This document shows, in pieces, positions 17,279 to 26,620 of a stretch of DNA of 64,000 nt. How positions within the stretch are numbered: the first letter of the stretch is position 1; the number at the start of each line of letters is the position of its first letter. Under the pieces are notes generated by a model. That model was not told where the DNA came from, did not search any database, and saw nothing but the letters and a program-made list of their open reading frames with translations. A program made the position numbers and the translations under genes. This DNA is from an uncultured Prevotellaceae bacterium (lineage in GTDB: Bacteria; Bacteroidota; Bacteroidia; Bacteroidales; Bacteroidaceae), in NCBI GenBank assembly GCA_900316575.1, contig ONDJ01000001.1, positions 124,001 through 188,000 of the forward strand, written 5' to 3'.

Positions 17279-19750
17279 ATGAAAAAGATTATATTTGCCC
17301 TTTCAATAGCCCTCACGAGCTACATCGGCACCCAGGCGCAGGTGGCAGAAGTAACGTTCGACACAGACGACTACGCCAGCATCGGTGTTTATGATGCATG
17401 GGAAAACTCGCCCTTCCGCAAAGGCCTCCTGCAAGGCAACGTTGCCGTTATTGACAATCCGCATACCGAAGTGAGCGAAGTGCTCGGCACAGCCCCTAAC
17501 GCTACAGCCAAAGTGCTCGCCGTGCAACGCTCACGCTACGGCTCCAACCAGTTTGGCGCACGCATTGACCTCAAAACACCCTTCTCGCTCAAACCAGAAA
17601 CACAATACATCCACGTACTCGTGCACCGCCCCGTCAGCGGTCGCGTGATGCTCATGGGACTTGGCAAACACCGCGAAGCCGAATGGGCAGGACAAAGTGC
17701 TGAGACAGAGCAATTTTGGTCCATTAGCAGCACCACCGTTGCCCCCGACATGTGGAGCGATGCCGTCTTCGCTGTCAAAGGCGTGAGCGGAGTGGATATC
17801 TACAGCCTTATACTTGTGCCCGAATGCGAAAGTCCGCACAAACGCACAGAAGACTTCATCGCCTACGTGGACCAAATCGTTGTGAACAACAGCAGTGCCC
17901 CAATGGTGAGCTACGACGAATATCCCGTCAACTTCGACCGCGAGAACGGACGCGCCACACGCACCGACCGTGGCATACTAAGCGTTGGGCTACAGAACGT
18001 TAACACCATTGCTATCACCGCTGCGCCCTCCACCAGCGACCCGCTCTATCGCGACCGCATGGATGCCACGTTGCCCGTGAAAGCTGGACAAAGCGTAAAG
18101 CCCGTCATCGGCTATCAAGGCACTTGGATGTGCGGCTATGCCTATGTTGACTTCGGACGCGACGGGAAGTTCTCCTACACAATCAACGCCGACGGCACAC
18201 CCGCTGACGGTAGCGACCTCGTGGCATACTCCGCTTATCAATTGCGCAACAGCGCAGGTGCAACGCTCGCCAACAACAATTCGCTCAACATTCCCAACTT
18301 CACCATCCCCGAAGGAACGCCCACAGGCTTCTATCGTATGCGCTTCAAAGTGGACTGGAACGAAATTGACCCAGGCGGATCGGCCACCATACAGTCCGAC
18401 GGCGGTGGCGTTGTTGACGTGCGCCTCAACATACATGCTGACAACGTCTCTGTAGTAGAAGACAACCGCAACGGCGAAATCCTCAACGCCGACGGCACAT
18501 CGCTCGTCAGCACAACGCCCTTCGGCCAAGCACTCACCGTGAAGCTCAATCCCGAAAACGGATTCGCATACAACGGCATTCGCATCCGCCATGGCTACGG
18601 GCTCACTGGCGACAGCCTCATCCACGGTACACCGCAGTATGTTGACGAATACGTATGGCGCGACCAGTTTGATGCCAACGATTGCTACACCATCAAAGCC
18701 GAATGGGTGGACGGCGACCTACTACTCGAGGGACTCTTCGTAGAGAAAGGCACCGAGATAGAATTCAACTATCCCATCAACTACGACAAAGCCACAGCCA
18801 CCATCACACGCACTGACCGCCGCCTAAACGGCGTAACGATGGCCGGAACAACCTGGACACTGCCCGCTGGCAACAAACTCTACAACGAGGATATGACCAA
18901 GACGTTTCTTGTCAAGGCAGGTCAAGACATGCAAGTGCAGTTCAACTTCACAGGCAGTTGGATGAACGGCTACTTCTACATCGACCGCGACCAAGACGGA
19001 CAGTTCTCCTACGACATCAATGCCGACGGAACACCCGCCGAAGGCAGCGACCTGATGACCTATTCCCATGCCAACACCAAAAACAGCTTAGGACAAAATC
19101 TCACAGGATCCGCCCGCAACGTGCTCAATCCACCAGCATTCACCATGCCCGCATTGGCAGACGGGTTCTATGCCATACGTTTCAAAATTGACTGGAGCGA
19201 ATTAGACCCTGCCGGCAATACCACTGACAACAACAACATCATCCACAACGGAGGCGGTATCGCCGATGCACGTCTGCGCGTCTATAGCAGCGAAAACGTT
19301 TCACTAACACTCACCGAACATCCCAACGGAACACTCACAACAAGCAAAGGCGACGCGCTTCCACTCTCCATCCCTTTTAACACGCCGCTGACCCTTTTCG
19401 CCGCGCCAACGGAAGGATACAAAATAGACACGCTCTACGTCACACACGGCAACCTCAACGCACCAAAGCAATACGTTCACGGCGTGCCACAATGGCTCAA
19501 AGCAGTCTATACATCCGACGATTTTTTCGAAGGAGCCTTCACACTGCCAGCCGAAATGATTGACGGCGATGTAGTGCTACTCGCCACGTTCGTTGTTGAC
19601 GAAGATTATTCACCGACCGCTCTGTCCACCATCGAAACAACGAACCCCGCGAGAGCAAACGATTGGTACGACCTGCAAGGCCGCCGAATTGCCAAGCCAT
19701 CAGCATCAGGAATCTATCTGCGAGCAGGCAAAAAGATTTTCGTCAAATAA
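17279..19750 (+). CDS. Secreted GEVED-repeat protein with C-terminal sorting-type tail
   Basis: An 823-residue protein with a signal peptide (MKKIIFALSIALTSYIG, cut near TQAQ). No catalytic domain is recognised. The N-terminal 200 residues have a jellyroll-like pattern, perhaps a carbohydrate-binding module. Two tandem GEVED-like modules follow (about 220-400 and 500-680); each contains a W-M-x-G-Y segment, an acidic D-x-x-x-D-G loop, the NADGTPA phrase, and a closing FYRMRFKVDW- or FYAIRFKIDW-type stretch. The last 30 residues carry WYDLQGRRIAKPSASGIYLR, the short tail seen on many Prevotella exported proteins. It lies 27 bases after the fucosidase and is probably a binding partner of the two hydrolases. 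The function is inferred only from context. Confidence 0.75.
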   Translation: MKKIIFALSIALTSYIGTQAQVAEVTFDTDDYASIGVYDAWENSPFRKGLLQGNVAVIDNPHTEVSEVLGTAPNATAKVLAVQRSRYGSNQFGARIDLKTPFSLKPETQYIHVLVHRPVSGRVMLMGLGKHREAEWAGQSAETEQFWSISSTTVAPDMWSDAVFAVKGVSGVDIYSLILVPECESPHKRTEDFIAYVDQIVVNNSSAPMVSYDEYPVNFDRENGRATRTDRGILSVGLQNVNTIAITAAPSTSDPLYRDRMDATLPVKAGQSVKPVIGYQGTWMCGYAYVDFGRDGKFSYTINADGTPADGSDLVAYSAYQLRNSAGATLANNNSLNIPNFTIPEGTPTGFYRMRFKVDWNEIDPGGSATIQSDGGGVVDVRLNIHADNVSVVEDNRNGEILNADGTSLVSTTPFGQALTVKLNPENGFAYNGIRIRHGYGLTGDSLIHGTPQYVDEYVWRDQFDANDCYTIKAEWVDGDLLLEGLFVEKGTEIEFNYPINYDKATATITRTDRRLNGVTMAGTTWTLPAGNKLYNEDMTKTFLVKAGQDMQVQFNFTGSWMNGYFYIDRDQDGQFSYDINADGTPAEGSDLMTYSHANTKNSLGQNLTGSARNVLNPPAFTMPALADGFYAIRFKIDWSELDPAGNTTDNNNIIHNGGGIADARLRVYSSENVSLTLTEHPNGTLTTSKGDALPLSIPFNTPLTLFAAPTEGYKIDTLYVTHGNLNAPKQYVHGVPQWLKAVYTSDDFFEGAFTLPAEMIDGDVVLLATFVVDEDYSPTALSTIETTNPARANDWYDLQGRRIAKPSASGIYLRAGKKIFVK

Positions 19751-19775
19751 GAAAACAACGGAACACGCACAATAC

Positions 19776-19811
19776 TCAAAATACTGCGGGGCTGACCTCG
19801 CAGTATTTTGA
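19776..19811 (+). terminator. Inverted repeat between GEVED gene and GH16 gene
   Basis: TCAAAATACTGCG (19776-19788) and CGCAGTATTTTGA (19799-19811) pair perfectly over 13 bases with a 10-base loop. No T tract follows, so it may attenuate, stabilise mRNA or terminate weakly before the GH16 start at 19830. Confidence 0.55.
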
Positions 19812-19829
19812 ATGTTATTATCAACAACA

Positions 19830-21734
19830 ATGAAGAACAATATCTGCGCAACCATCCTCGTTCTCATTCTGGCAGCCACTCCTTTTCTTAATGGACAAGC
19901 ACAGACAAAGGAAGCGATGTTGCCGACGGTTGAAAGCATTGGAAGTAATCATGCGCTTAAAGAAGTAAGCACTGACACACCCGAAGCACCGACACTCTCT
20001 GCCGCGTCTGTCACAGGCGGGTTGGTACAAAATTGGCTGGGAGTGAAACTCACTGAGACACCCATCGAAGTACCCGCTGACCAAAGTGCAACCATACTCG
20101 TTTTCACCACACAGGGCTATCAAATTGACAGCCTCTACATCATCAGTAGCAACGGACAAGAAGCCAACGTAACTTTAGGAGAACTCAACATCAACCGCTA
20201 CGACATTCCCGCTTCGTTCTTCGCCGACAATGGACAGGTCGTTGTAACGCCTTTCTTCTCCACGCTGCCCGATGGCGAGAGCCGCGCCGTGCAACGCTGG
20301 CGCTACGTGTGGGGAGATGAGTTCGACAGTCCCGAAGGAGCCTACGCCCGCCCCAACCCAATCAAATGGGGAAACCACGGACGCACAGGAGCAACGTGGG
20401 CACGATTCATAGCCGACCACGACAGCGTCTCCTTCATTCGCGACGGATACTACCACGCCCGTTGCTTCAAAAACCCCGACAAAGAGAGCGACAACGTAGC
20501 CATGATCAGCGGGAACATAACCAGCCGCAACCTCTATAGTTTTCAATACGGACGCGTTGAAGCCCGCATCAAAACCACACGCCACACCGGCAACTTTCCC
20601 GCCTTCTGGATGATGCCCCAAGACAATACCGGCGGATGGCCCACCTGTGGCGAAATAGATATTTGGGAACAAATTGACAACCAAAACAGAGCGCACCACA
20701 CCGTTCACTCCAACTGGACATACAACCTCGGCAAAAAAAACAATCCGCAAAGTTCTGCCAACGAATGGGCAGATATGGACGCATGGCACGTCTATGCACT
20801 TGAATGGGACGAAAACCAACTGCGCTGGTATGTTGATGGGCAACAAGTCTTTTCCTATGCCAAGAAAGCAAGCGACGAAGATGCCCTAAGCAAAGGACAG
20901 TGGCCTTTCGACAAAGCATTCTACATCATTCTCAACCAAAGTGTAGGTAACGGATCGTGGGCAGCCAAGCCCGATGAGAGTTTCATATACGAAACACTCT
21001 TTGACTACGTGCGCGTTTATCAAATACGCAAGACGGGTACAGACAATCGCGACTATCCAATCAACTATCCCAAGGCACAACCCGTTAAACACGCCACACG
21101 ACGCCTCACAGCCGTAGGATTAGACGACCAACTGGTAAACGTACCGAACCCCGCTTGTATCTACAATTTCATACCCGAACCCACCCTGACGGTAACGCCC
21201 GGACAAGAAGTTCAACCACGCTTTCAGTTTTCTACTAGTTGGATGCACGGCTATGTTTACCTCGACCTCAATGCCGACAGCCTATTCACTCCCATAGAAC
21301 CAAGCATGGGCATCCAGCCCACACTCAGCGAACTTATGAGCTACAGCTTCTACAGAGAAAAGAGCGAAGACGGCAGCGGATACAACAGCGAAGGAACAGC
21401 CATCCCCGCCAGCGAAAACAACACCATGAAAATGCCATCGTTTACCATCCCCTCAACGATGGAACCAGGTCTCTATCGCATCCGTTTCAAAGTAGATTGG
21501 GACAACATTGACGCAGGCGGCTCAACCGTCCTAAGCAATGACATGCTCACCAACGGCGGAGCCATCTGCGATGTAAACATCAAGGTCGAAGACCCCACAG
21601 GCCTTGACCACCTCAACCTCACCGCCCCAAACAGCAACAGCACTTGGTACGACCTACAAGGCCGCCGCATCCCCACACCCACAACCCCAGGCATCTACAT
21701 CCAAGGAACCCGAAAAATAGTAATCCGTCGCTGA
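19830..21734 (+). CDS. Secreted GH16 endo-glycanase with GEVED-like module and tail
   Basis: A 634-residue secreted enzyme. The signal peptide spans about residues 1-25. A Ser/Thr-rich linker and small beta domain precede the GH16 domain (about 155-410), which shows VWGDEFD, NITSRNLYSFQYGRVEARIK, and the catalytic motif GEIDIWE with Glu275, Asp277 and Glu280. GH16 members cut beta-1,3/1,4-glucans, galactans or related polymers; the exact substrate is not readable. A single GEVED-like module follows (about 425-590), related to those of the neighbour, and the C-terminus has WYDLQGRRIPTPTTPGIYI. The first ATG used is 19830, giving a clean signal peptide. A good terminator follows at 21776. Confidence 0.87.
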   Translation: MKNNICATILVLILAATPFLNGQAQTKEAMLPTVESIGSNHALKEVSTDTPEAPTLSAASVTGGLVQNWLGVKLTETPIEVPADQSATILVFTTQGYQIDSLYIISSNGQEANVTLGELNINRYDIPASFFADNGQVVVTPFFSTLPDGESRAVQRWRYVWGDEFDSPEGAYARPNPIKWGNHGRTGATWARFIADHDSVSFIRDGYYHARCFKNPDKESDNVAMISGNITSRNLYSFQYGRVEARIKTTRHTGNFPAFWMMPQDNTGGWPTCGEIDIWEQIDNQNRAHHTVHSNWTYNLGKKNNPQSSANEWADMDAWHVYALEWDENQLRWYVDGQQVFSYAKKASDEDALSKGQWPFDKAFYIILNQSVGNGSWAAKPDESFIYETLFDYVRVYQIRKTGTDNRDYPINYPKAQPVKHATRRLTAVGLDDQLVNVPNPACIYNFIPEPTLTVTPGQEVQPRFQFSTSWMHGYVYLDLNADSLFTPIEPSMGIQPTLSELMSYSFYREKSEDGSGYNSEGTAIPASENNTMKMPSFTIPSTMEPGLYRIRFKVDWDNIDAGGSTVLSNDMLTNGGAICDVNIKVEDPTGLDHLNLTAPNSNSTWYDLQGRRIPTPTTPGIYIQGTRKIVIRR

Positions 21735-21775
21735 GCGCAACGACTTCCGCCAAGCCTCTTCTTTCATTTATACAA

Positions 21776-21817
21776 CCGAGTCCATCAGCCCACCGCTGCA
21801 TGGGCTCGGTTTCTTTT
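21776..21817 (+). terminator. Terminator of the GH16 gene
   Basis: CCGAGTCCAT (21776-21785) pairs with ATGGGCTCGG (21800-21809) through one G-T wobble, followed by TTTCTTTTA. The island's left 71-bp repeat begins on the very next base. Confidence 0.8.
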
Positions 21818-21888
21818 ATCCTAAATCGGCAAATTCGCGTGCTACTTCTACGGGGTCGTCACGATAGGTTGTTTTGGAGGCATAGTCG
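21818..21888. repeat. 71-bp direct repeat, left copy (hisA fragment)
   Basis: This is identical base for base to 33797-33867, which lies inside hisA and encodes about residues 26-48 of HisA. Here it is an orphan: to its left is the GH16 terminator and to its right the cut end of an AlbA_2 gene. The bases flanking the two copies differ at once on both sides, so the repeat is exactly 71 bases. Confidence 0.95.
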
Positions 21889-22636
21889 ACTCGTTGAGCA
21901 GTACGAAAATGTTCCCTTCCACTCGCTGGTTATCGATAAACTCATTCTTGTCAGTTCCTTGGAAACGAGCCAGACGCATAGTAAACTGCGTGTACATGCC
22001 AGTATCTTTCGTAAAGAGTGCCGTGGCTGCATTCAGAGGTCTTTCACCTGTGATCAACTTCCATTTGCTCAACACATCTTCGATGGGTTCGGTAAGAGCC
22101 AGTTCGGACAATCTGCCTCTCTCAACACCAAGACGCACAACGCCACGTATCAGTTTCTCGTCCAAAGATGTAATATCCTTGAAATCTGAAGGTTGCCGCT
22201 CCCATGCAAACATGTCGGGCTTACTTCTTCGCAACCGCTCTTCGTACATGTCGCGCAGCATCTCCTTCGTCGTACTCTCCACCTTGTAGTAAGGACAACC
22301 ATGATAAGTATAAGGCACCATTCCCCACGCCCATCCGTCAAAGTGCATAGCAATCACCTTATGGTCTGGCCGATCAGGAACATTGACATACTCTACTCAC
22401 ACATCAACCTGAGGCTCCATATAACTCAGAGCCTGAGCAATCTCCCGTTGAGTGTTGTCCGTAACTTGCTGTCCAAGAATCTTCAGCGATGTTGGAGCTA
22501 TTCCAAAAAAGAGCCAACCACCTTCGGTATTCAAATTACCAACCGCCTTACCAGTCTTTTCATTTCTTCCGCAAAATGTATTTCCCATCAACACATTCCA
22601 TATCAGGTATCGTCTTGACAATCTCTTCCACATCAT
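21848..22636 (-). pseudogene. AlbA_2-type putative transcriptional regulator, broken three ways
   Basis: The downstream part (from 22357) contains RRSKPDMFAWERQPSDFKD, then SLDEKLIRGVVRLGVERGRL and MRLARFQGTDKNEFIDNQ, which I recognise as the family of AlbA_2 (Schlafen-like) ATP-binding regulators of Bacteroidales. The upstream part (to 22636) carries GNLNTEGGWLFFGI, the AlbA_2 'FANTxGG' region. The two are in the same frame, separated by one TGA at 22397-22399. The N-terminal E-x-x-x-E-x-K part is missing, and the C-terminal half is cut at 21888, where the frame runs into the 71-bp repeat and stops at 21848. The gene cannot make a functional protein. Confidence 0.7.
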
Positions 22637-23166
22637 CTTCTTTGATAACCGACCTCCAAGCTGTTCTGCTGATGGCTCTGGCTATATCTCTGATACTGGC
22701 CGGCACCCTGAAATAGTCCATCGCACGGAGAACCGCTTGCCTTCTTACGGCATATAGTGGACTTTTCTTGATCTCAGATGATTCTCGGCTCAACTTCGCA
22801 CGATTGTCCGTCTCGATGTCCTTCTTTGAAGTATCTGTGATTGAATTTCCATTATAGGAATACCAGACACCCTTGAATTTTAATTTACAATCTTCAAAAA
22901 CTGGACTGTCAACTATATCTTCCAACTCATCACAATAGTCTGTCACCATCACAATAATTGTGATAGGATTCTTCAGATATCTGATCAATAAAAAAGTTTT
23001 CGAACGGGTGACCATTAGAATCTATTGAGTCCTTGTAGTAGGATTCCTCATCGTCATCATTTTGACAATACTCTTCAATCCAATTTTCATATTTGTATTT
23101 GGCATATTCATATCCAGCCTTTTTTATTCTTTCTATAGCTATTCTTTTCAAATCTTTAGTGCCCAT
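22560..23166 (-). pseudogene. Gene downstream of sspE, split by a frameshift; function unknown
   Basis: Two overlapping frames look like one gene. The first (23166 to 22930) starts MGTKDLKRIAIERIKKAGYE and is acidic and Tyr-rich; it ends shortly after HNYCDGDRLL. The second, in another frame, is read in from about 22950 as YCDELEDIVDSPVF, and continues to 22560 with LYAVRRQAVLRAMDYFRVPA, SIRDIARAIS and KYILRKK, which resembles a winged-helix domain. A single-base slip near 22935-22950 would join them into about 200 residues. It starts 37 bases after sspE and was probably the last gene of that operon. No family is recognised. It may be inactivated or a sequencing error. Confidence 0.5.
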
Positions 23167-23203
23167 ATTTTTTGTTATTTCGGCAGTTCATACATATGAT
23201 ATA

Positions 23204-25489
23204 TTACAGAATCCATTTAGATATTCTAGTCCAGATAATATCAAGCATTATATCAGTTCGTCTATCAACAAGATTTTTATCCCATATATCATTTTCTGAC
23301 AATGATGAAATAGCAGACAGATGTGCATTATACTCGCAATTTTTCAGCATCTCTAATGTTGAAGAATTAATAACAATCTGCAATTCTTTTGCATCGTTAA
23401 GAATCTTGTTTATTTTCTCTGGATCTTTTTCAGCGACACATTTGTAATATAGGAGTTTTTCTTTCCAACCCTTATTCCCAGCCGATGAATTCAAATCTTG
23501 GGGAAGAAGTGTCAGATTGCCAATTGATTGGAATGGTTCAATATGTGTATCATATAAAGATTCATCCCATAGGCCACTTTTGTTGGTTTGTGGCGCAATG
23601 TGTTCTATTGTTTTCAAATCAGAAGAAAACCATTTGTCTACAGACATGTATTTTGAACAACCTTCACGTCCAACTTTAATCACTCCTTTATTCGTTTCAT
23701 CTGGAATAGTGTCATGAGCGGCAACTAACAAGGCTAGGCGAATCACGTCTTTACCTGTCGAATCGTATTTCAGATAGTTCTTTGCCTTACTTTTCCAAGA
23801 TTCCAATGTATCAATTTCTTTATTCCTCAAAACTTCTTTCAAATGAGATTTAACTATTTCGGCAGAAAAATCTTTGTGTTTCTTGAAGAACTCTCGGTAT
23901 GTAGAATCTAAGCCTGAATTAGAATATGCAGAACGCCACAAAAAATAGTACGCACTAACAGCTTTCACTATTTCAATGAAAGATTCAACAGATTCTGTTG
24001 ACTGTTCTATGACAGAATCGTACATACTTCCAAGCACCGTGATTGCCATTTTGTGATTGGAGGCTTTCAGGAACAGAATAAGCATCGATGCCAAGTCTGC
24101 ATCAGAGGAAGAACCTATATTGGGAAATGTCGAATTGTCTTTGCCATCGTATTTTATCCATTTCTGGTAAAATTCGGCATAATTGCCCATCTTCTTAACA
24201 AAATTTTCTTTATCCTCGAATGTCGTCAGTGATTCATATACGTTATTCAATACTTTCCGTTGGTAGCTGAAATGAGTTGACATAGTTCTTCCATCGTATG
24301 CGACAAAGAACGATGTCAAATAGTCATTTGTCCGTTTGTTTTTTTGCTGAGCAGTTGTTGCGTCAGACAGAAATTCCTCAACTTTTTTAAATGACTTATC
24401 ACTGTTTGAATCCTTGAATTGATGATTGGTTTCCCCATCAACGGTGTTGACTACAGTAGGCTTAAAAGTTTCTATTGCTGTTAGCGGAGTACCAGTAGCA
24501 TTGAGTGATTGGAACATGTCAAATGCCCAATCGTCATCCGTCGGTTGGATAATTGTAAAGCAGCATCGATCTAATAAATAATGACAAACCGACAGTGTCT
24601 GAACTAACTCACACAGGATATATGAATTGGTTTTCTTGTCTGAGAAATCCTTATCTTTGACAATATCCACTAATTCAGGACGTTCGAACTCCCAAAGTAA
24701 ATCTTGTGAAAAATGTTCGAGGATTTCCTCTGCTGTAGCAAATTCATCGTCATTTTGCTCTTCGTGTGCGGTCGAAACTACTTTTTTAAGCCAGGATTCT
24801 ATCCTTCTTCCATTTTGATATAATAGTGTGTTCCCATACTTGTCTTTGGTTAGGCATGGAAATGTCGTTTTATCAGAATATGCTTTAATGAAATGACCTA
24901 GGAAATTTGATAATTCTGACTTGTAGGCAGTATCTACATTATCAGCTCTAGTCCAATAGTCTTTTGCCCCACGAATGATTTTCGGTTTTAGTCTTGGAGT
25001 ACCACGTCCCAAGTCAAAGCTAAAGATTGGCGCAAGCTTCTGGTCTATCCAAATATTACAAATCTCGTTTATCTGCTCATATATGGGGTTGTTGGACTTA
25101 ACCTTATTTTTTATTTCTGTCAGCCGTTTGGTTAACAAAGTAGCCATCAATGCAATTGTTGAAACTCGTTGTTGACCATCTATAAGCTTTTCTATTCTTG
25201 ATGGAACTGCTTGAATCTCCACAGGATATATATGATTCCTATTGGGTTCAACAACGGTAATGATTGTACCTAAAAACCGTATTTCCTTATTGTCATCATT
25301 GACTTCACCCGATGCAATTCTTTGAATACCTCGTGTTAAATCTTCCAGTAACTGTTCAATATTATCACTATCCCAACTATAATCACGTTGATATAGTGGG
25401 ATATAAAGTCCTTGCCCAGATTGGTTAAGGAAATCAAGTACGCTTCTATTCTCAGTCAAAAATGACTTTTCTATATTCAATACTGCCAT
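23204..25489 (-). CDS. sspE: SspE-like DUF262/DUF1524 (GmrSD-type) nuclease
   Basis: A 761-residue protein. The DUF262 (ParB-like NTPase) domain has IPLYQRDYSWD near 30-40 and LIDGQQR near 102-108. The C-terminal DUF1524 HNH domain has TIEHIAPQ, then NLTLLPQDLNSSAGNKGW, supplying the catalytic His and Asn residues. In the described SspABCD-SspE system this protein senses phosphorothioated host DNA through DUF262 and nicks unmodified phage DNA through DUF1524. An in-frame start at 25555 would overlap sspD; the ATG at 25489 (MAVLNIEKSF) gives a standard DUF262 N-terminus and a 16-base gap after sspD. A stand-alone type IV GmrSD enzyme is the alternative, but the sspBCD context favours SspE. Confidence 0.85.
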   Translation of the reverse strand: MAVLNIEKSFLTENRSVLDFLNQSGQGLYIPLYQRDYSWDSDNIEQLLEDLTRGIQRIASGEVNDDNKEIRFLGTIITVVEPNRNHIYPVEIQAVPSRIEKLIDGQQRVSTIALMATLLTKRLTEIKNKVKSNNPIYEQINEICNIWIDQKLAPIFSFDLGRGTPRLKPKIIRGAKDYWTRADNVDTAYKSELSNFLGHFIKAYSDKTTFPCLTKDKYGNTLLYQNGRRIESWLKKVVSTAHEEQNDDEFATAEEILEHFSQDLLWEFERPELVDIVKDKDFSDKKTNSYILCELVQTLSVCHYLLDRCCFTIIQPTDDDWAFDMFQSLNATGTPLTAIETFKPTVVNTVDGETNHQFKDSNSDKSFKKVEEFLSDATTAQQKNKRTNDYLTSFFVAYDGRTMSTHFSYQRKVLNNVYESLTTFEDKENFVKKMGNYAEFYQKWIKYDGKDNSTFPNIGSSSDADLASMLILFLKASNHKMAITVLGSMYDSVIEQSTESVESFIEIVKAVSAYYFLWRSAYSNSGLDSTYREFFKKHKDFSAEIVKSHLKEVLRNKEIDTLESWKSKAKNYLKYDSTGKDVIRLALLVAAHDTIPDETNKGVIKVGREGCSKYMSVDKWFSSDLKTIEHIAPQTNKSGLWDESLYDTHIEPFQSIGNLTLLPQDLNSSAGNKGWKEKLLYYKCVAEKDPEKINKILNDAKELQIVINSSTLEMLKNCEYNAHLSAISSLSENDIWDKNLVDRRTDIMLDIIWTRISKWIL

Positions 25490-25505
25490 ATCTGTTTTGT
25501 ATTCT

Positions 25506-26606
25506 TTAAATAAAACAATTTGCACACATGATGTCATCGCCAAGGATTTCAGCAAGGGTTGTCCCCTTGTTGTTAGCCTTACTTTCTTTTTGACGACGGA
25601 TGATGTCGAGTTTTATCTGGCGAATACGTTCTGGTTTGATGAGGTATGCCAGACTCTCATTCTGATTCCACGTATAACCGTCTTTCTCAAACTCCATCGC
25701 TTTCTTAAAGAGGTCGGGATGCTGCTCATAGAGCCAAATCCATTCTATCTTCTGTTGGAAGAAACAGAAGTAGCAACCAGAACGACTGCGGCAATATGTG
25801 CCGGTTGCACCATCCACCTCGAAAGGAATTTCCTCGTAGTAGGCTGGCACACCAACACCGCTTTCTCTCAGCAGACGGAAGATGTCATCCTTCACCAATA
25901 TGTCCGTGTTATCAAGCAGTGGGAAGTCATCGAGTTTACCTACTGGATAATCCGTTGTTTTCAGGAACTCGAACACAGCATGATTGAACAACTTAATATC
26001 GTAGTCAAGTAGCGAATTCATCTTCTTCGAGTAGTAGAACTGCTTGGTGATGGGTTTCCTTACAGTTTCTAATATCTCATCACGAAGGAATCCTTCAGGA
26101 CAGAGCCGCTCGTAGATTTCCACAATCTGATCCAAGTTCTCATTGTGAAGGAACTTGTTAATTACATCGATACTCCAGATATTCTTGCGGAATGGGAATA
26201 TGGCCTGAATATTAGGCTTCGAAGATATATAACCGTCTCTGTCCTCATCGCCACGAATGCCGACATATGATACAGCATAATCGTCGCCTACATATTCCTC
26301 GAACTTGTCAAGCTTCATCTTCTTGGTACACCAGCGAGCCTGCGGTGAAGGAAGGAAACCGCCCATCGCTTTAAGGAAGTGATGGAAAGGTGTTGGCTCA
26401 GGACTACCCTCAGCAGCCCTTAGTCGTTCTATCTTTCCTAAATAGGCTTCCAAGCGATTGATTAGCGTTTCCGTTTCAGCCAGTTCGCAACCTGTATCTG
26501 AATTATAGTACTCTATCTTCAGTGATGGGTACGTTTGCTTCAGATAGATGGCGAGTGCTGCGCTATCCTTACCGCCTGATATGCCTAATATATGTCTTAC
26601 CTTCAT
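25506..26606 (-). CDS. sspD: SspD/DndC-like PAPS-reductase family ATP pyrophosphatase
   Basis: A 366-residue PP-loop enzyme beginning MKVRHILGISGGKDSAALAI, with SGGKDS at 10-15. A Cys near 93 (RWCTKKMK) and the cluster C272, C278, C281 near the end could hold a 4Fe-4S centre, as in DndC. GIRGDED near 116-122 matches the family's GxR substrate loop. In phosphorothioation systems this protein activates the DNA backbone phosphate for sulfur insertion. It lies between a TOPRIM-like gene (14 bases upstream) and sspE (16 bases downstream). DndC, CysH and BREX BrxP are relatives; neither DndB/D/E nor PglZ is present, and a DUF4007 gene is, so SspD is the best name. Confidence 0.85.
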   Translation of the reverse strand: MKVRHILGISGGKDSAALAIYLKQTYPSLKIEYYNSDTGCELAETETLINRLEAYLGKIERLRAAEGSPEPTPFHHFLKAMGGFLPSPQARWCTKKMKLDKFEEYVGDDYAVSYVGIRGDEDRDGYISSKPNIQAIFPFRKNIWSIDVINKFLHNENLDQIVEIYERLCPEGFLRDEILETVRKPITKQFYYSKKMNSLLDYDIKLFNHAVFEFLKTTDYPVGKLDDFPLLDNTDILVKDDIFRLLRESGVGVPAYYEEIPFEVDGATGTYCRSRSGCYFCFFQQKIEWIWLYEQHPDLFKKAMEFEKDGYTWNQNESLAYLIKPERIRQIKLDIIRRQKESKANNKGTTLAEILGDDIMCANCFI

Positions 26607-26620
26607 TTTATTTCTGCAAT

